From NCBI RefSeq assembly GCF_000420085.1, contig NZ_ATUG01000002.1, forward strand, positions 2,232,001 through 2,296,000: a stretch of DNA of 64,000 nt. Direction: 5' to 3'. Shown here piece by piece: positions 35,492 through 43,936 of the stretch. Each line of letters begins with the position of its first letter. Position 1 is the stretch's first letter. The position numbers and the translations under genes were made by a program. This stretch comes from Desulfospira joergensenii DSM 10085. GTDB taxonomy: Bacteria > Desulfobacterota > Desulfobacteria > Desulfobacterales > Desulfobacteraceae. The notes under the pieces are model-generated. The model did not search any database. It was not told the DNA's origin and was given only the letters and a program-made list of their open reading frames with translations.

Positions 35492-35844
35492 AAAAAACGA
35501 CAGTCGCCGGTTACCAGTTATCAGTTCGGTTAAACCTATCTCCGAATCAAAAATCAGGATATTCAAAACTCTTTCCTTTTCGGCAAAAAAGCACAACCCC
35601 ATATCTTGTGGCCGAGCTGAAGTTGAAAATCTAAGCTCTGATAGATTGTTGGGTCTACGATTCCTGAAAATTTTTGAACGCGGACGATTCACGGCGGCGC
35701 AGCAGAGCGAAGCGAGGGGACCGGAGGCTATCCTCTCTGGCAGTCCCCTGCAAAAGATTATTCAGCATATGGGATTATCCTTTCCCTCTGGGCCAAAATC
35801 ATCAGCGGTAGTGCGGCTATAGGTGTTTTCCCTGCCCCGTTGCC
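35492..35844. other. Intergenic DNA with a 100-bp repeat copy
   Basis: Follows the U32 gene. Bases 35546-35645 match 43688-43794 behind the partial U32 copy. Further along, AGGGGAC...GTCCCCT (about 35715-35752) could form a stem with inner pairing but has no T-run. No gene found. Confidence 0.5.
35546..35645 (+). repeat. Downstream repeat, copy 1
   Basis: Shares TCAGGATATTCA, CTTTCCTTTTCG, CAAAAAAGC, and GAAGTTGAAAAT in the same order and spacing with 43688-43794. About a dozen visible differences and small indels, so it is older or less constrained than the nearly identical coding part. Confidence 0.75.
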
Positions 35845-36372
35845 TCAGGGGAAGACCGAGAGGATGGCACGGACGTTCTCCTGGTTTTTGCCAAAATCAA
35901 CAAGGGTGGTTCTGACCTGGGAGCGGCTGGAAAGCTTTACCTGTGTCCGGCCCGGTTCCGTGGCCGTAACGTCTGCTGTGATGGCCTCCCCCCAGCTCTT
36001 CCAGGTCTGCCCGGCTTCGGCCTCAATGCGGCCGGTACCCCGGTCCTCCAGGGTAGTCTCACATTTTTTGACCCGGTTCAACCCCTCCAGGACCAGGTCA
36101 AAGGCCCGGTCCGGCGTCATGGGCAGGTCTATCTCTTTGGAAAAAGCCGCCTTTTCCGATGCCCCGTCCAGGTTGGCCTTCCTTTTGGTGATAAAATGGA
36201 TGGTACAGGTAATGAGACTGACGATCAGGCCGAAGCCTGCCCCGGCCTGGAACCCGATTTTCAATGCCCCTTCCGGCCCCTGGACCGGCCACTGGAGCAG
36301 CCCCATAATCAGGCCGAAAGGGATGCTGGTGGCGAAAAAGATTTTAAAAAACAATTTAATGATAGGGGCCAT
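35845..36372 (-). CDS. Two-helix membrane protein, last gene of the exported-protein operon
   Basis: 175 residues: two membrane helices near the N-terminus (about 5-25 and 38-60), then a soluble domain (about 75-175) containing DLPMTPDRAFDLVLEGLNRVKKCE and VTATEPGRTQVKLSSRSQVRTTLVDFGKNQENV, which looks like an alpha/beta lipid- or START-like small domain but is not recognised with certainty. It begins 23 bases after the LamG/PDZ gene on the same strand and is probably in the same transcript. No function is proposed. Confidence 0.65.
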   Translation of the reverse strand: MAPIIKLFFKIFFATSIPFGLIMGLLQWPVQGPEGALKIGFQAGAGFGLIVSLITCTIHFITKRKANLDGASEKAAFSKEIDLPMTPDRAFDLVLEGLNRVKKCETTLEDRGTGRIEAEAGQTWKSWGEAITADVTATEPGRTQVKLSSRSQVRTTLVDFGKNQENVRAILSVFP

Positions 36373-36395
36373 TGAGACTCTCCTTTAACAGGGGG

Positions 36396-38120
36396 TTAAT
36401 CCAGGACCGTACCTTTGGCCTTGGGAGCAGAGTTTGCGGCAGCCGGCGGAGTGCTGCCTGATCCCTTCAGGACAGGGAGAAAGGCTTTCGGGTCTATTTT
36501 CTTTCCGTCCGGGGTGATATAGGCCTGTTTTTGGGAGGGAAAGGGCTGAGGCCCTTGCAGGGCCGATGCCTTTGTGTCCAGAAGATAGGCCAGCTTTTTG
36601 GGATTGGCATAGAGGGGGGCGAAATACCGGCGGAATGATGTGAGGTAAAAGCCCAAGGATTTGGGCTTTCCATAGTTGAGTAGCACCTGATATCCCGCAT
36701 CCACGCCCTGTTCCATGGCGGTGGCCAGGGCGTTGAGGATTGCGGCACCCTCCTGGAAGAAAAAGGGTTTTACATCCGCGGGAAATTTGTCCGGAATGGC
36801 CAGGATCTCCTGGGCTGCGGCCCGAGTCAGGGCCGGGTGACCGGCATAGGCGGCCAGCATACCGTAGTCCAGGAGGCGGTATACGGCCCAGGCCGTGGCG
36901 TCGTTGTTTTTCTGTCCTGCCACAACACGGCACCCGACCTTCCGGACGGCACCATGGTGCAGCATTGTGACCGGGATCGTTTCCCCGGGGGCTTTTCCCT
37001 TTAGACACGCCATTGCTTCAGCCCGGTTCTTTACGGGCCGGCCGCTGATCTGAGTAATGATATCTCCCTGGGCGAGTCCGTCGCTGCCGGGGGAAAGGGC
37101 CTCAAAAACATAGTCGACCTGGACTCCTTTGGGGGCGTCAGAAAGGAAGACAGGAAGCTTGACAGCGCTCTCCTGGGAGAGCAGGGACCGGCAATGGGAG
37201 AGAAAGACCTCTCCCTGGAAGCGGAGGGGGACATCTTTCATGTCTTCCAGCATCTGCTGTGTCCCGTTCTGGCGGCCGATATTCATGCCGGCCAGGGCAA
37301 TTCCCTTTTGGTACTTTTCAGCTCCGGCCTCAAAAAAGCCGGCCTGGAAGAGCTTTTTCCCCTCGTTCAGCTGTCTGACCACCGCCAGCCTGGGAGAGTT
37401 GTCCAGCAGTTCGGGATGGTCTATCAGGCGCCTGGCCTCAGAGTAGCTTAAGACTCGGTTCCAGACCACTACGTTGTCCATGCTGCCTAAAAATTCACCC
37501 CCGAAAGAGGGGCTTTTGCCCAGTTGGGTATAGGTCCAGCCTTCCCCTGGATGGGCGCCCTCGGCAACGATGGCCTCAAATTTATGGGTCTGGGTATAGA
37601 GGCTGGCCTTGCCTGTGGCGGCGTCCCAGGTGGCAATGGCCAGGTGCCACTGGTTTTGGGGGACCTTGAACCAGCCGAACCATTTCACATTGGGGCCGGC
37701 CCAGGAGGTGAGTCCCTGGAGGCCGTCCCGCTTTTCAATGGTGACGGACCGGTCCCAATAGCCGTTGTCATGGCAGAAGAGCACCCCCCAGTCGCGTTCG
37801 GGCTTGAACGAGATGGCCACGCTGAGCTGGGGCATTTTGGCGGGATTGATGTCCATGAGCAGATTGATGAAATCATCCTTGCCGTCAAAGTGAAGGGCGC
37901 CGCCGGCGTTGCCCAGGCGGTCGGGGGCCGGAACCGGGCCCTGGGGCACGGAGACAATGTCGTTGGGTCCGATATCCACGGCATCCCCGTCCAGGGGAAA
38001 CCAGGCATAAAGGCCGTTAAAGATTTTGTCCTCCTGAACGGTTGCGGCCCAGAGGCCTGGTCTCGGAAATATGACCTGGAGGGCCAGGAGGGTCAGGGCG
38101 AAGATGAGGGATTTTTTCAT
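36396..38120 (-). CDS. Exported LamG- and PDZ-domain protein
   Basis: 574 residues: signal peptide (1-26, cleaved near LWA-ATV), a LamG/concanavalin-like domain (about 33-245) with GNAGGALHFDGKDDFINL and FLGSMDNVVVWNRVLSYSEARRL, the usual hallmarks of a LamG_3 module, a helical TPR-like linker (about 255-320), a PDZ-like domain (about 330-415, GSDGLAQGDIITQISGRPV) and a C-terminal helical region with an Ala/Pro-rich tail. No catalytic Ser/His/Asp set was seen, so it is a binding or scaffold protein rather than a HtrA-type protease. Downstream in the operon of the ~1200-residue ankyrin protein. Confidence 0.78.
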   Translation of the reverse strand: MKKSLIFALTLLALQVIFPRPGLWAATVQEDKIFNGLYAWFPLDGDAVDIGPNDIVSVPQGPVPAPDRLGNAGGALHFDGKDDFINLLMDINPAKMPQLSVAISFKPERDWGVLFCHDNGYWDRSVTIEKRDGLQGLTSWAGPNVKWFGWFKVPQNQWHLAIATWDAATGKASLYTQTHKFEAIVAEGAHPGEGWTYTQLGKSPSFGGEFLGSMDNVVVWNRVLSYSEARRLIDHPELLDNSPRLAVVRQLNEGKKLFQAGFFEAGAEKYQKGIALAGMNIGRQNGTQQMLEDMKDVPLRFQGEVFLSHCRSLLSQESAVKLPVFLSDAPKGVQVDYVFEALSPGSDGLAQGDIITQISGRPVKNRAEAMACLKGKAPGETIPVTMLHHGAVRKVGCRVVAGQKNNDATAWAVYRLLDYGMLAAYAGHPALTRAAAQEILAIPDKFPADVKPFFFQEGAAILNALATAMEQGVDAGYQVLLNYGKPKSLGFYLTSFRRYFAPLYANPKKLAYLLDTKASALQGPQPFPSQKQAYITPDGKKIDPKAFLPVLKGSGSTPPAAANSAPKAKGTVLD

Positions 38121-38282
38121 GGTGTCTCCTTAGATCTCATTTTAGCATGGCTTTGATGCGGTCAAGCCTCTGTTTTTTACCTGTTGATGTTCCTTGGGGG
38201 TAAATGTAAATCTGAGGCATCCCCCGACAACCTGTAGGGAAGCCTCTCCATCATAGTTTCGGGCATTGCGGTCTGCTTTCCT

Positions 38283-41200
38283 TTACTGCCTGAGAAGGTT
38301 CCGGATGCGCAAAAGCCGTTGTCTGATATCAGGTTCTTTTCTGTAGGTCAGTGTGTGCTCGACCATCTGCAGGGGGGTGCCGTTGTCCGACGTCAGATTA
38401 CGGTTGGCCCCTCTGGCGAGAAGCAGGGCGGTCACCTTTTCAAAATAATTGCCAGGTGCTGAATGCCCCAGTGCCGCATACTCCACCACTCTCATCAGCG
38501 GGGTGTATCCCCATTCGAGATTTATATCCACGGGACAGCCGGCGTCCAGAAAGGCCCTGACTTTTTCTAAATCGTAACTTGCAAGATACTTGTACATGGT
38601 TTTGGCCATCTCCTTTTGGGACATGCCCGATCCTTTCTGGTTGCCGGAGGCCACGCTGATTAGCTTGGCCCCTTTGATGACAAGGCTTGTCCTGCCCACG
38701 GCCATCCGGCCCGCTGCATCGGTAACAGTGGCCTTCACCGACGCCTTAAGGTTGCCGTTGGTGGCGATGCCTGTGATGGTGCCGGTAAGTTTCCCCGGCT
38801 GAAGCCCCAGGCTCAGGCCGCTGCCCGGGGTCATGCTGACCTTGTAAGGCGCCTCAAAGTCCTTGGGCAGTTCAATGGTAAAGGTGCCGGGCCTGCCTGA
38901 GGCAAGGGAGTTGGGCAGGCGGATCCGGGCCGGGAAATGGGCCAGGGAAAATTCTCTGGAAACCGATCGGGCTGTGCCGTCGGCCGTGGCAATCTCGGCG
39001 GTAAAGACCCCCCCGTCACCCACGGCAAATGCCTTGTCCGGGATGGTAAAGCCGATGCGGTAAGGAGGCGTGGCTCCCTCTTTGGGGCGGGTGACGGTGG
39101 CGGAATCCAGAACCTGGCCATTCTTCTTTTTAACGGAAAGGCGGATGGTTACTTCCTTTATGGCCGGATCCAGGTCGTAGTAAACGTAGAAAAGGGGGCG
39201 CTGGCCCGGATGGAACACAGTCTTCGGGGCCAGGGTCTTTTTATTGTCTGTGGTCAGGGCTTTGGTGATTCTGATGGCTTCCCGGACCTGGAACTCGGCC
39301 CGGGCCTGGACACGGACGTCGGGGTCGGAGACCAGGTGGTGGGTCAGGGCGACGACGTATCCCCCGTCGGCAAACTGGTCCGGCCGGAAGCGGAAGACCG
39401 ACTGGATCTGTTCTTTGTCCGCAGGCTGGGAGGTCTCCCTGGTAAGGCCGGGAACCGGGCGGCCCTTGGCATCGTATACCTGCCAGACCAGCCGGGTGAG
39501 CGTTGACGCTTTACGGGGCAGAGGCACGTCGGCGGTAAAGCGCAGGATGTCGCCGTTCTGGATGGCCAGGCCCTTAACCGGGGAAAGGGTGTTGTCCCGC
39601 TCCCGGAAACCCTTGACCGTGAAGGAGGTCAGGTCCGTGGCCTGGGCTTCCAGGGAAAAGGCCAGGGCCTGGTGGGCCACGATCTTGTCCGGGGCTGCCG
39701 AGTCAAAGAGGCGCACCGCCACCTTGCAGGGTCCGGGCTGAAGATCTGTGGTGTCCAGGGTCAGGGTGTTTGCATTCGGGTCATTGGCACCGGTGTACTT
39801 ATACCGCCGGCCGTTGACCAGCCATTCCACCTGGACAGTGCCGGGCCAGTCTCCCTTCCGGACGGCCTGAAACAAGAGGGCTTCTCCCAGGGGAAGGTTT
39901 TTGGGGGGCGGGTCCAGTTTCAGATCCTGGCCGTTTTCGATTTTCCGGGATATGGAGAGCTCTCCCAGCCCGGTCTCTTCCGACATCTTAAACGCGGTCT
40001 GGATAAAGTCGGCCTGGAGGCCGGAACCGGCTTCAAAAAAGCGGAGCACGGCCTGGTAGGTGCCCAGGGGGAATTCCCCCACTTCAAAGGCGGCCCGGTT
40101 GGCATTTTCCGATTCGGCCGGCGCCTCCTTGAGGCGGGTGACGGTTTTGTCCGGGGCGATGATCTCCCATCTGGCCCGGTAGTCTTCAGTCCAGGACGAG
40201 GTCTTCCGGGTTGTCAGGACCACATCATCCTCGGGCGATAAGATCACGTCCCCTGATCCCATGGGACGCTGGTTCACCATAAAGGAAATGGCGGAAAGGT
40301 CCACCTTCCGGCTCCGGACCTGAAATCTGTCCAGTTTTTCCGCCTGGAGATCCAGGGAGGCCTCCCTGGAAAAGGAGGCCATGAGATTGTCTGAGATATC
40401 CGAAGTGGTTTTGATTCCCTCTTCCACGGCGGTTTTCCCGGCGATGAGGGGATCGAGGGTCATGGCCGTGGCCGTTCGGTAGACGACCTTGGTGCTGATC
40501 CGGGCCATGCGGGTGACCGGATGGGTCCGCCAGTCCCCGTACTCTCCGTGGGCCATGAGGGTTTCGGTGTAGTCCTTTTCCTCATCCGCCACCTGCCAGC
40601 CCCGGTCCAGGGCCTCCACCACCGGGATGGGAGAGAGTTCAATGGCGGCCAGGGCCAATGTTTTCAGGGCCTTTTCCCCGGCGGTATCTTTGGCGTCAAA
40701 GTTGATGAAAAGATGGTTGCCCTGGCGGGCGCTGTCCAGGGCGGCCTTGATGGAGAGCAGGTCACCTGCGATGCCGGCGGCCTGGCCGGCCCCGGCCAGG
40801 GAAAGCTTCGCCTTGAACCTGGGGTCGGCCTTGGCTTTTTGGGCCAGCTTCAGGGATTCGATCTGGCCGGAAACCTTGTGGGTGATGTCGGTGAGGGAGT
40901 TGATCTCCTTTGACTTGAGGCCAGCGATATCGGCCCGGAGTTTTTTGATGTCCGTGCGGCTGGTGCCGTCCACTTCTCTTATCTTATCCATGGCCGATGC
41001 CAGATCTTTGGGGATGCGGCCGGTGTCCAGCCCCTGCTCTTTATAACCCTCCCTCAGGGCATCCAGGGACTGAACCCCTTTTTTGAGCTGGACTGCTCCC
41101 TCGATCTCGAACATTTCGATGCGGTCCTTTAATACCGCGGCCCTTTCGGGATCGGCCGCGGCCAGCTGCCGTTCCATGTCTCTGGCCCGGCGGAACTGCT

Positions 41201-41870
41201 CGTCCGCCTTTTCAAAGTACATCCGGGCCAGGCCTTCGGGATCTTTGAGCCGGGTGAATCCTTTTTTGGCCCGGACCACGTTGGGGCAGGAGAGGACCTT
41301 GGTTTTTCCGTTGACTTCAAAGGCCCGGATGGTCCCCACATCGGAGAAGTCGGCCGAAGCCTCCATGTGGAAGCGGTCCGTGGGCAACTGGCGGAAGGTT
41401 TCTGCATGCTGCCTGACGGCCTCCCTGGGGGTTGCGGCATCGACCGCCATGCCGGTGTGCCGGGCAAACTCCTTATAGTAGACATCCTCCCAATGCTTTA
41501 CAGGGACCTCAATCCAGCGGTCCATCTCCACCTCTACCAGGACCCGGACGTCCCGGTCCGTGTTCACGGCGGTGCTGTCCTTGCCTGGGGTGCGAAAATC
41601 ATGGGTGAGGATCCGCTTGCCCGCGTACTCGGGCAGTTGGGAAATGTGGTTGATGACGGCCCTGTCCACGGGCTTGTACACCTTGTTTTCTATAGTCTGT
41701 GTGAAGGCGGCCTTGTCCGCTTGGGAGCCGAACTCCTTGAGGTCCCGGGTTTTCCGGGAGTCGGAAAAGGTTTCCAGCACCTGGGAAAGGTCGTTGAAAT
41801 CCTGTGCCGGGGCAATGGACCAGGACAGGCAGACGAAAAGGAGGATGACCGGAAAAAGGCGGCGTTTCAT
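38283..41870 (-). CDS. Very large exported protein with beta-sandwich repeats and C-terminal ankyrin repeats
   Basis: 1,195 residues from an ATG preceded by GGGGGG and overlapping the stop of the upstream TPR gene (ATGA at 41870-41867). Signal peptide (1-22, PAQ-DFN). Residues up to about 330 are charged and helical, with DVRVLVEVEMDRWIEVP and coiled regions. A Gly/Ala hydrophobic stretch near 365-400 may touch the membrane. From about 520 to 1050 several beta-sandwich segments follow, with repeated patterns such as PLGTYQAVLRFF, GGYVVALTHHL and TAEIATADGTARSVSREF. The C-terminus (about 1090-1180) carries ankyrin-like repeats (EWGYTPLMRVVEYAAL, ALLLARGANRNLTSDNGTPLQ). The combination is not one I know; function unknown. 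Confidence 0.75.
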   Translation of the reverse strand: MKRRLFPVILLFVCLSWSIAPAQDFNDLSQVLETFSDSRKTRDLKEFGSQADKAAFTQTIENKVYKPVDRAVINHISQLPEYAGKRILTHDFRTPGKDSTAVNTDRDVRVLVEVEMDRWIEVPVKHWEDVYYKEFARHTGMAVDAATPREAVRQHAETFRQLPTDRFHMEASADFSDVGTIRAFEVNGKTKVLSCPNVVRAKKGFTRLKDPEGLARMYFEKADEQFRRARDMERQLAAADPERAAVLKDRIEMFEIEGAVQLKKGVQSLDALREGYKEQGLDTGRIPKDLASAMDKIREVDGTSRTDIKKLRADIAGLKSKEINSLTDITHKVSGQIESLKLAQKAKADPRFKAKLSLAGAGQAAGIAGDLLSIKAALDSARQGNHLFINFDAKDTAGEKALKTLALAAIELSPIPVVEALDRGWQVADEEKDYTETLMAHGEYGDWRTHPVTRMARISTKVVYRTATAMTLDPLIAGKTAVEEGIKTTSDISDNLMASFSREASLDLQAEKLDRFQVRSRKVDLSAISFMVNQRPMGSGDVILSPEDDVVLTTRKTSSWTEDYRARWEIIAPDKTVTRLKEAPAESENANRAAFEVGEFPLGTYQAVLRFFEAGSGLQADFIQTAFKMSEETGLGELSISRKIENGQDLKLDPPPKNLPLGEALLFQAVRKGDWPGTVQVEWLVNGRRYKYTGANDPNANTLTLDTTDLQPGPCKVAVRLFDSAAPDKIVAHQALAFSLEAQATDLTSFTVKGFRERDNTLSPVKGLAIQNGDILRFTADVPLPRKASTLTRLVWQVYDAKGRPVPGLTRETSQPADKEQIQSVFRFRPDQFADGGYVVALTHHLVSDPDVRVQARAEFQVREAIRITKALTTDNKKTLAPKTVFHPGQRPLFYVYYDLDPAIKEVTIRLSVKKKNGQVLDSATVTRPKEGATPPYRIGFTIPDKAFAVGDGGVFTAEIATADGTARSVSREFSLAHFPARIRLPNSLASGRPGTFTIELPKDFEAPYKVSMTPGSGLSLGLQPGKLTGTITGIATNGNLKASVKATVTDAAGRMAVGRTSLVIKGAKLISVASGNQKGSGMSQKEMAKTMYKYLASYDLEKVRAFLDAGCPVDINLEWGYTPLMRVVEYAALGHSAPGNYFEKVTALLLARGANRNLTSDNGTPLQMVEHTLTYRKEPDIRQRLLRIRNLLRQ

Positions 41871-42694
41871 ATCATTCCCCCCTTTTTCCACAGGGAGAGC
41901 AGATAGTTAACCTGCCTGATTCTCCCGTCGGTGCGCTGGGGATTGGCATCCTCCCTGCCGCCGTAATAGAACATGAGGTTCAGGAAGCCGATGGCGTCTT
42001 TCCTGTCCCCTCTGGCCCTCATGAGGACGGCGGTATTGATGAGCTGCCACTCCAGCCATTCCAGCTTGGCCGCCGAAGAGGTTCGCAGGGGGACTGTTTT
42101 GTTAAGGGATTGGATATAGTTGAGGCCGGCCTGGATCCGGCCGTCGGCGATATAGCAGAAGGTGAGCTGGGAGAGGACCGTGCCCGTGCGCATGGCCTTT
42201 GACCCGGCGATGAGCATCTTGAACTGCTCGATGGAGGACCAGTACCTGCCCTGCTCCATGAGGACCTGGGCCAGTAGAAGCTGGGCCCGGCCATTGGCCG
42301 GGTTGATGTCCACGGCCCGGATCAGGGCGTCGGTGGAGGCTGCCATGGCTGAAGGGTCGGCCTTAAGTTCGGACCGGATCATCCCCAGCAGCAGCCAGAC
42401 CTCATCCGAGTCCGGCAGGAGGGTCACGGCTGATTTGGCGTAGACCAAGGCCCCGGCGTAGTCCTCTTCGTTGCCGGACCTATGCCACTTTTTATACCGT
42501 GCGGCCGCAGACTGAAGGCGGATGCGGCCCAGCTTTTCCAGATCGTCTGCAGAGGGGGAGGGGCCCATTCCGGCCAGCAGGGCCTTTTCATCCTGACCGG
42601 GAGAAATGTCATTTCCGGGCCAGACCGGTGAGGCCAGGAAGATCATGAAAATCAGCAGGGGAAAAACTAGCTTCCCGACAAAAGACAGGTTCAT
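41867..42694 (-). CDS. Exported TPR protein, first gene of the operon
   Basis: 275 residues from an ATG (42694) with AGGAG upstream; an earlier in-frame start (42724) lacks a ribosome site. Signal peptide to about residue 26 (ASPVWPGND), then helical tetratricopeptide-like repeats (about 60-250): DYAGALVYAKSAVTLLPDSDEVWLLLGMI, ALIRAVDINPANGRAQLLLAQVLMEQGRY. TPRs bind partner proteins, and the four-base overlap with the large ankyrin protein gene suggests that protein as the partner. Confidence 0.78.
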   Translation of the reverse strand: MNLSFVGKLVFPLLIFMIFLASPVWPGNDISPGQDEKALLAGMGPSPSADDLEKLGRIRLQSAAARYKKWHRSGNEEDYAGALVYAKSAVTLLPDSDEVWLLLGMIRSELKADPSAMAASTDALIRAVDINPANGRAQLLLAQVLMEQGRYWSSIEQFKMLIAGSKAMRTGTVLSQLTFCYIADGRIQAGLNYIQSLNKTVPLRTSSAAKLEWLEWQLINTAVLMRARGDRKDAIGFLNLMFYYGGREDANPQRTDGRIRQVNYLLSLWKKGGMI

Positions 42695-42848
42695 TGTCAG
42701 CTCCTGTAAGAAAACGGCTGCCACCCGTTGACAGGGAGATCAGCAACCTCAAACTCAATCCGTCAACCAGAATTGTTTCCTATAAACCGCAGTCGATTCT
42801 ATGATACATGGTTTCTCCTTGTCAACACTGTCGTTTTCTTTGTAAGTC

Positions 42849-42989
42849 ATGCCTATCCTTGTGGCCTGCAACCCCATCGGGAATGACCGCCCCTTGCGCC
42901 TGGCTGTGGATATCAATGCCCACGGCCTGGCCAGGTACACGGCCCTGTGCCAGGATGCCCTTCTCGGGCGGGCCCTTTACCCATTATAA
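42849..42989 (+). pseudogene. N-terminal gene fragment ending at the repeat junction
   Basis: A 46-codon frame MPILVACNPIGNDRPLRLAV... that looks like genuine coding sequence for about 41 residues, then runs out of frame into the U32-derived sequence at about 42967 and stops at 42987. I do not recognise the source gene. It seems to be the front of a gene cut by the duplication event. Confidence 0.45.
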
Positions 42990-43587
42990 TTTTTTGTCCC
43001 AGCGCAAGATCAATCCCATTAATCGGGGGACTGAGACCGGGTCGGGATTGTTTGCCGGCAGGATCAGTAAGGGACCTTCTCCCTATTTCATTACCCGGGA
43101 ACCCCTGTTCCAGGGGGATCTTCTCCGCCTGGGATACGAGGATGACAAGGGCCATGCCATCCAGCGGGTGAACCGTTCCGTCCCCAAAAAGGGCAAATTT
43201 GTTCTGAAGAAGAACAGGAATCTTGCAAAGGGCGCCCCCGTATTCATCGTGGACAGAAGAGAGCCCGAGGTTAAAGCCCTGATCAAGGAGCTGGCCCTGG
43301 GTATCGTCGTCAAGGGAAACTGGCCCCTGTGCATTTCAAGAACCCTGTCCCCGGATATCCGTCTGAACAACCTCTTTTCAAGCCCCATGGGCGAGAAGAG
43401 CTGGGTGTCCAAAAGGGATGACAACTTCTGGGTGTTCCCCGAATGGGAACTGGATCTGACATCCAAGCGGAAAGAACTGCAAAATGCCGGTTACCAGATT
43501 TTTGTATCCATGCAAGAACCGGTTCCAAAAGGTGTTTTCATGAAGAAACGGCCGGGGTTGTGGAATTGGAAGATGTCGGTTTTGTAG
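42967..43587 (+). pseudogene. Partial, internally deleted copy of the U32 peptidase gene
   Basis: Matches the 3' part of the U32 gene starting near 34356. The first block (to CTGATCAAGGAGCTGGCCCTGG, 43276-43302 region) differs from the original at only about four positions in some 330 bases. It then jumps over 516 bases of the original (34683-35198), at a shared CCCTGG, in frame, and continues to a stop. Differences rise sharply over the last 110 bases. The U32 catalytic/Fe-S half is absent, and the frame is joined to unrelated upstream sequence, so a working U32 protein is not possible. An ATG at 42808 is in frame and could give a 259-residue product. Confidence 0.9.
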
Positions 43588-43596
43588 AAAATTTTT

Positions 43597-43634
43597 GATT
43601 TTAGATCGATGATTTTAGATCGATGATTTTAGAT
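43597..43634. repeat. 14-bp tandem repeat, 2.7 copies
   Basis: Unit GATTTTAGATCGAT at 43597-43610 and 43611-43624, then GATTTTAGAT at 43625-43634. Located right behind the partial U32 copy and absent from the corresponding place behind the intact gene. Confidence 0.8.
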
Positions 43635-43687
43635 TTGGGGATGCCCTGGGGCCGCCAATCTATGAAGGGCGGCGAAAGGCCATCCAC

Positions 43688-43794
43688 AAATCAAAATCAG
43701 GATATTCATGTAAAAACGCTTTCCTTTTCGCCAAAAAAGCCCAACCCCCATATATCGTGGCTGAGATGAAGTTGAAAATTTAAGCACTAATAGA
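43688..43794 (+). repeat. Downstream repeat, copy 2
   Basis: Counterpart of 35546-35645, in the same orientation and the same place relative to the U32-type sequence. It is the right end of the long direct repeat around the exported-protein operon. Confidence 0.75.
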
Positions 43795-43936
43795 CAAAGT
43801 CTGCTGTAAGAGATCTTCATGATATCATTCCATTTTAGTATGTATAATTATTACTATTGCATTTTCTCCTAAGAATGATTATCTCCAATTAAAATTGATT
43901 CTTTTCATTCTATCCGTATCCAATATGGAGATAACT

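Larger units (their letters stand above)
43588..43936. other. Intergenic DNA with tandem repeat and repeat copy 2
   Basis: Contains a 14-bp tandem repeat (43597-43634) and the second copy of the U32-downstream repeat (43688-43794). From about 43800 the DNA becomes clearly AT-rich, marking the left edge of the island. Confidence 0.6.
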
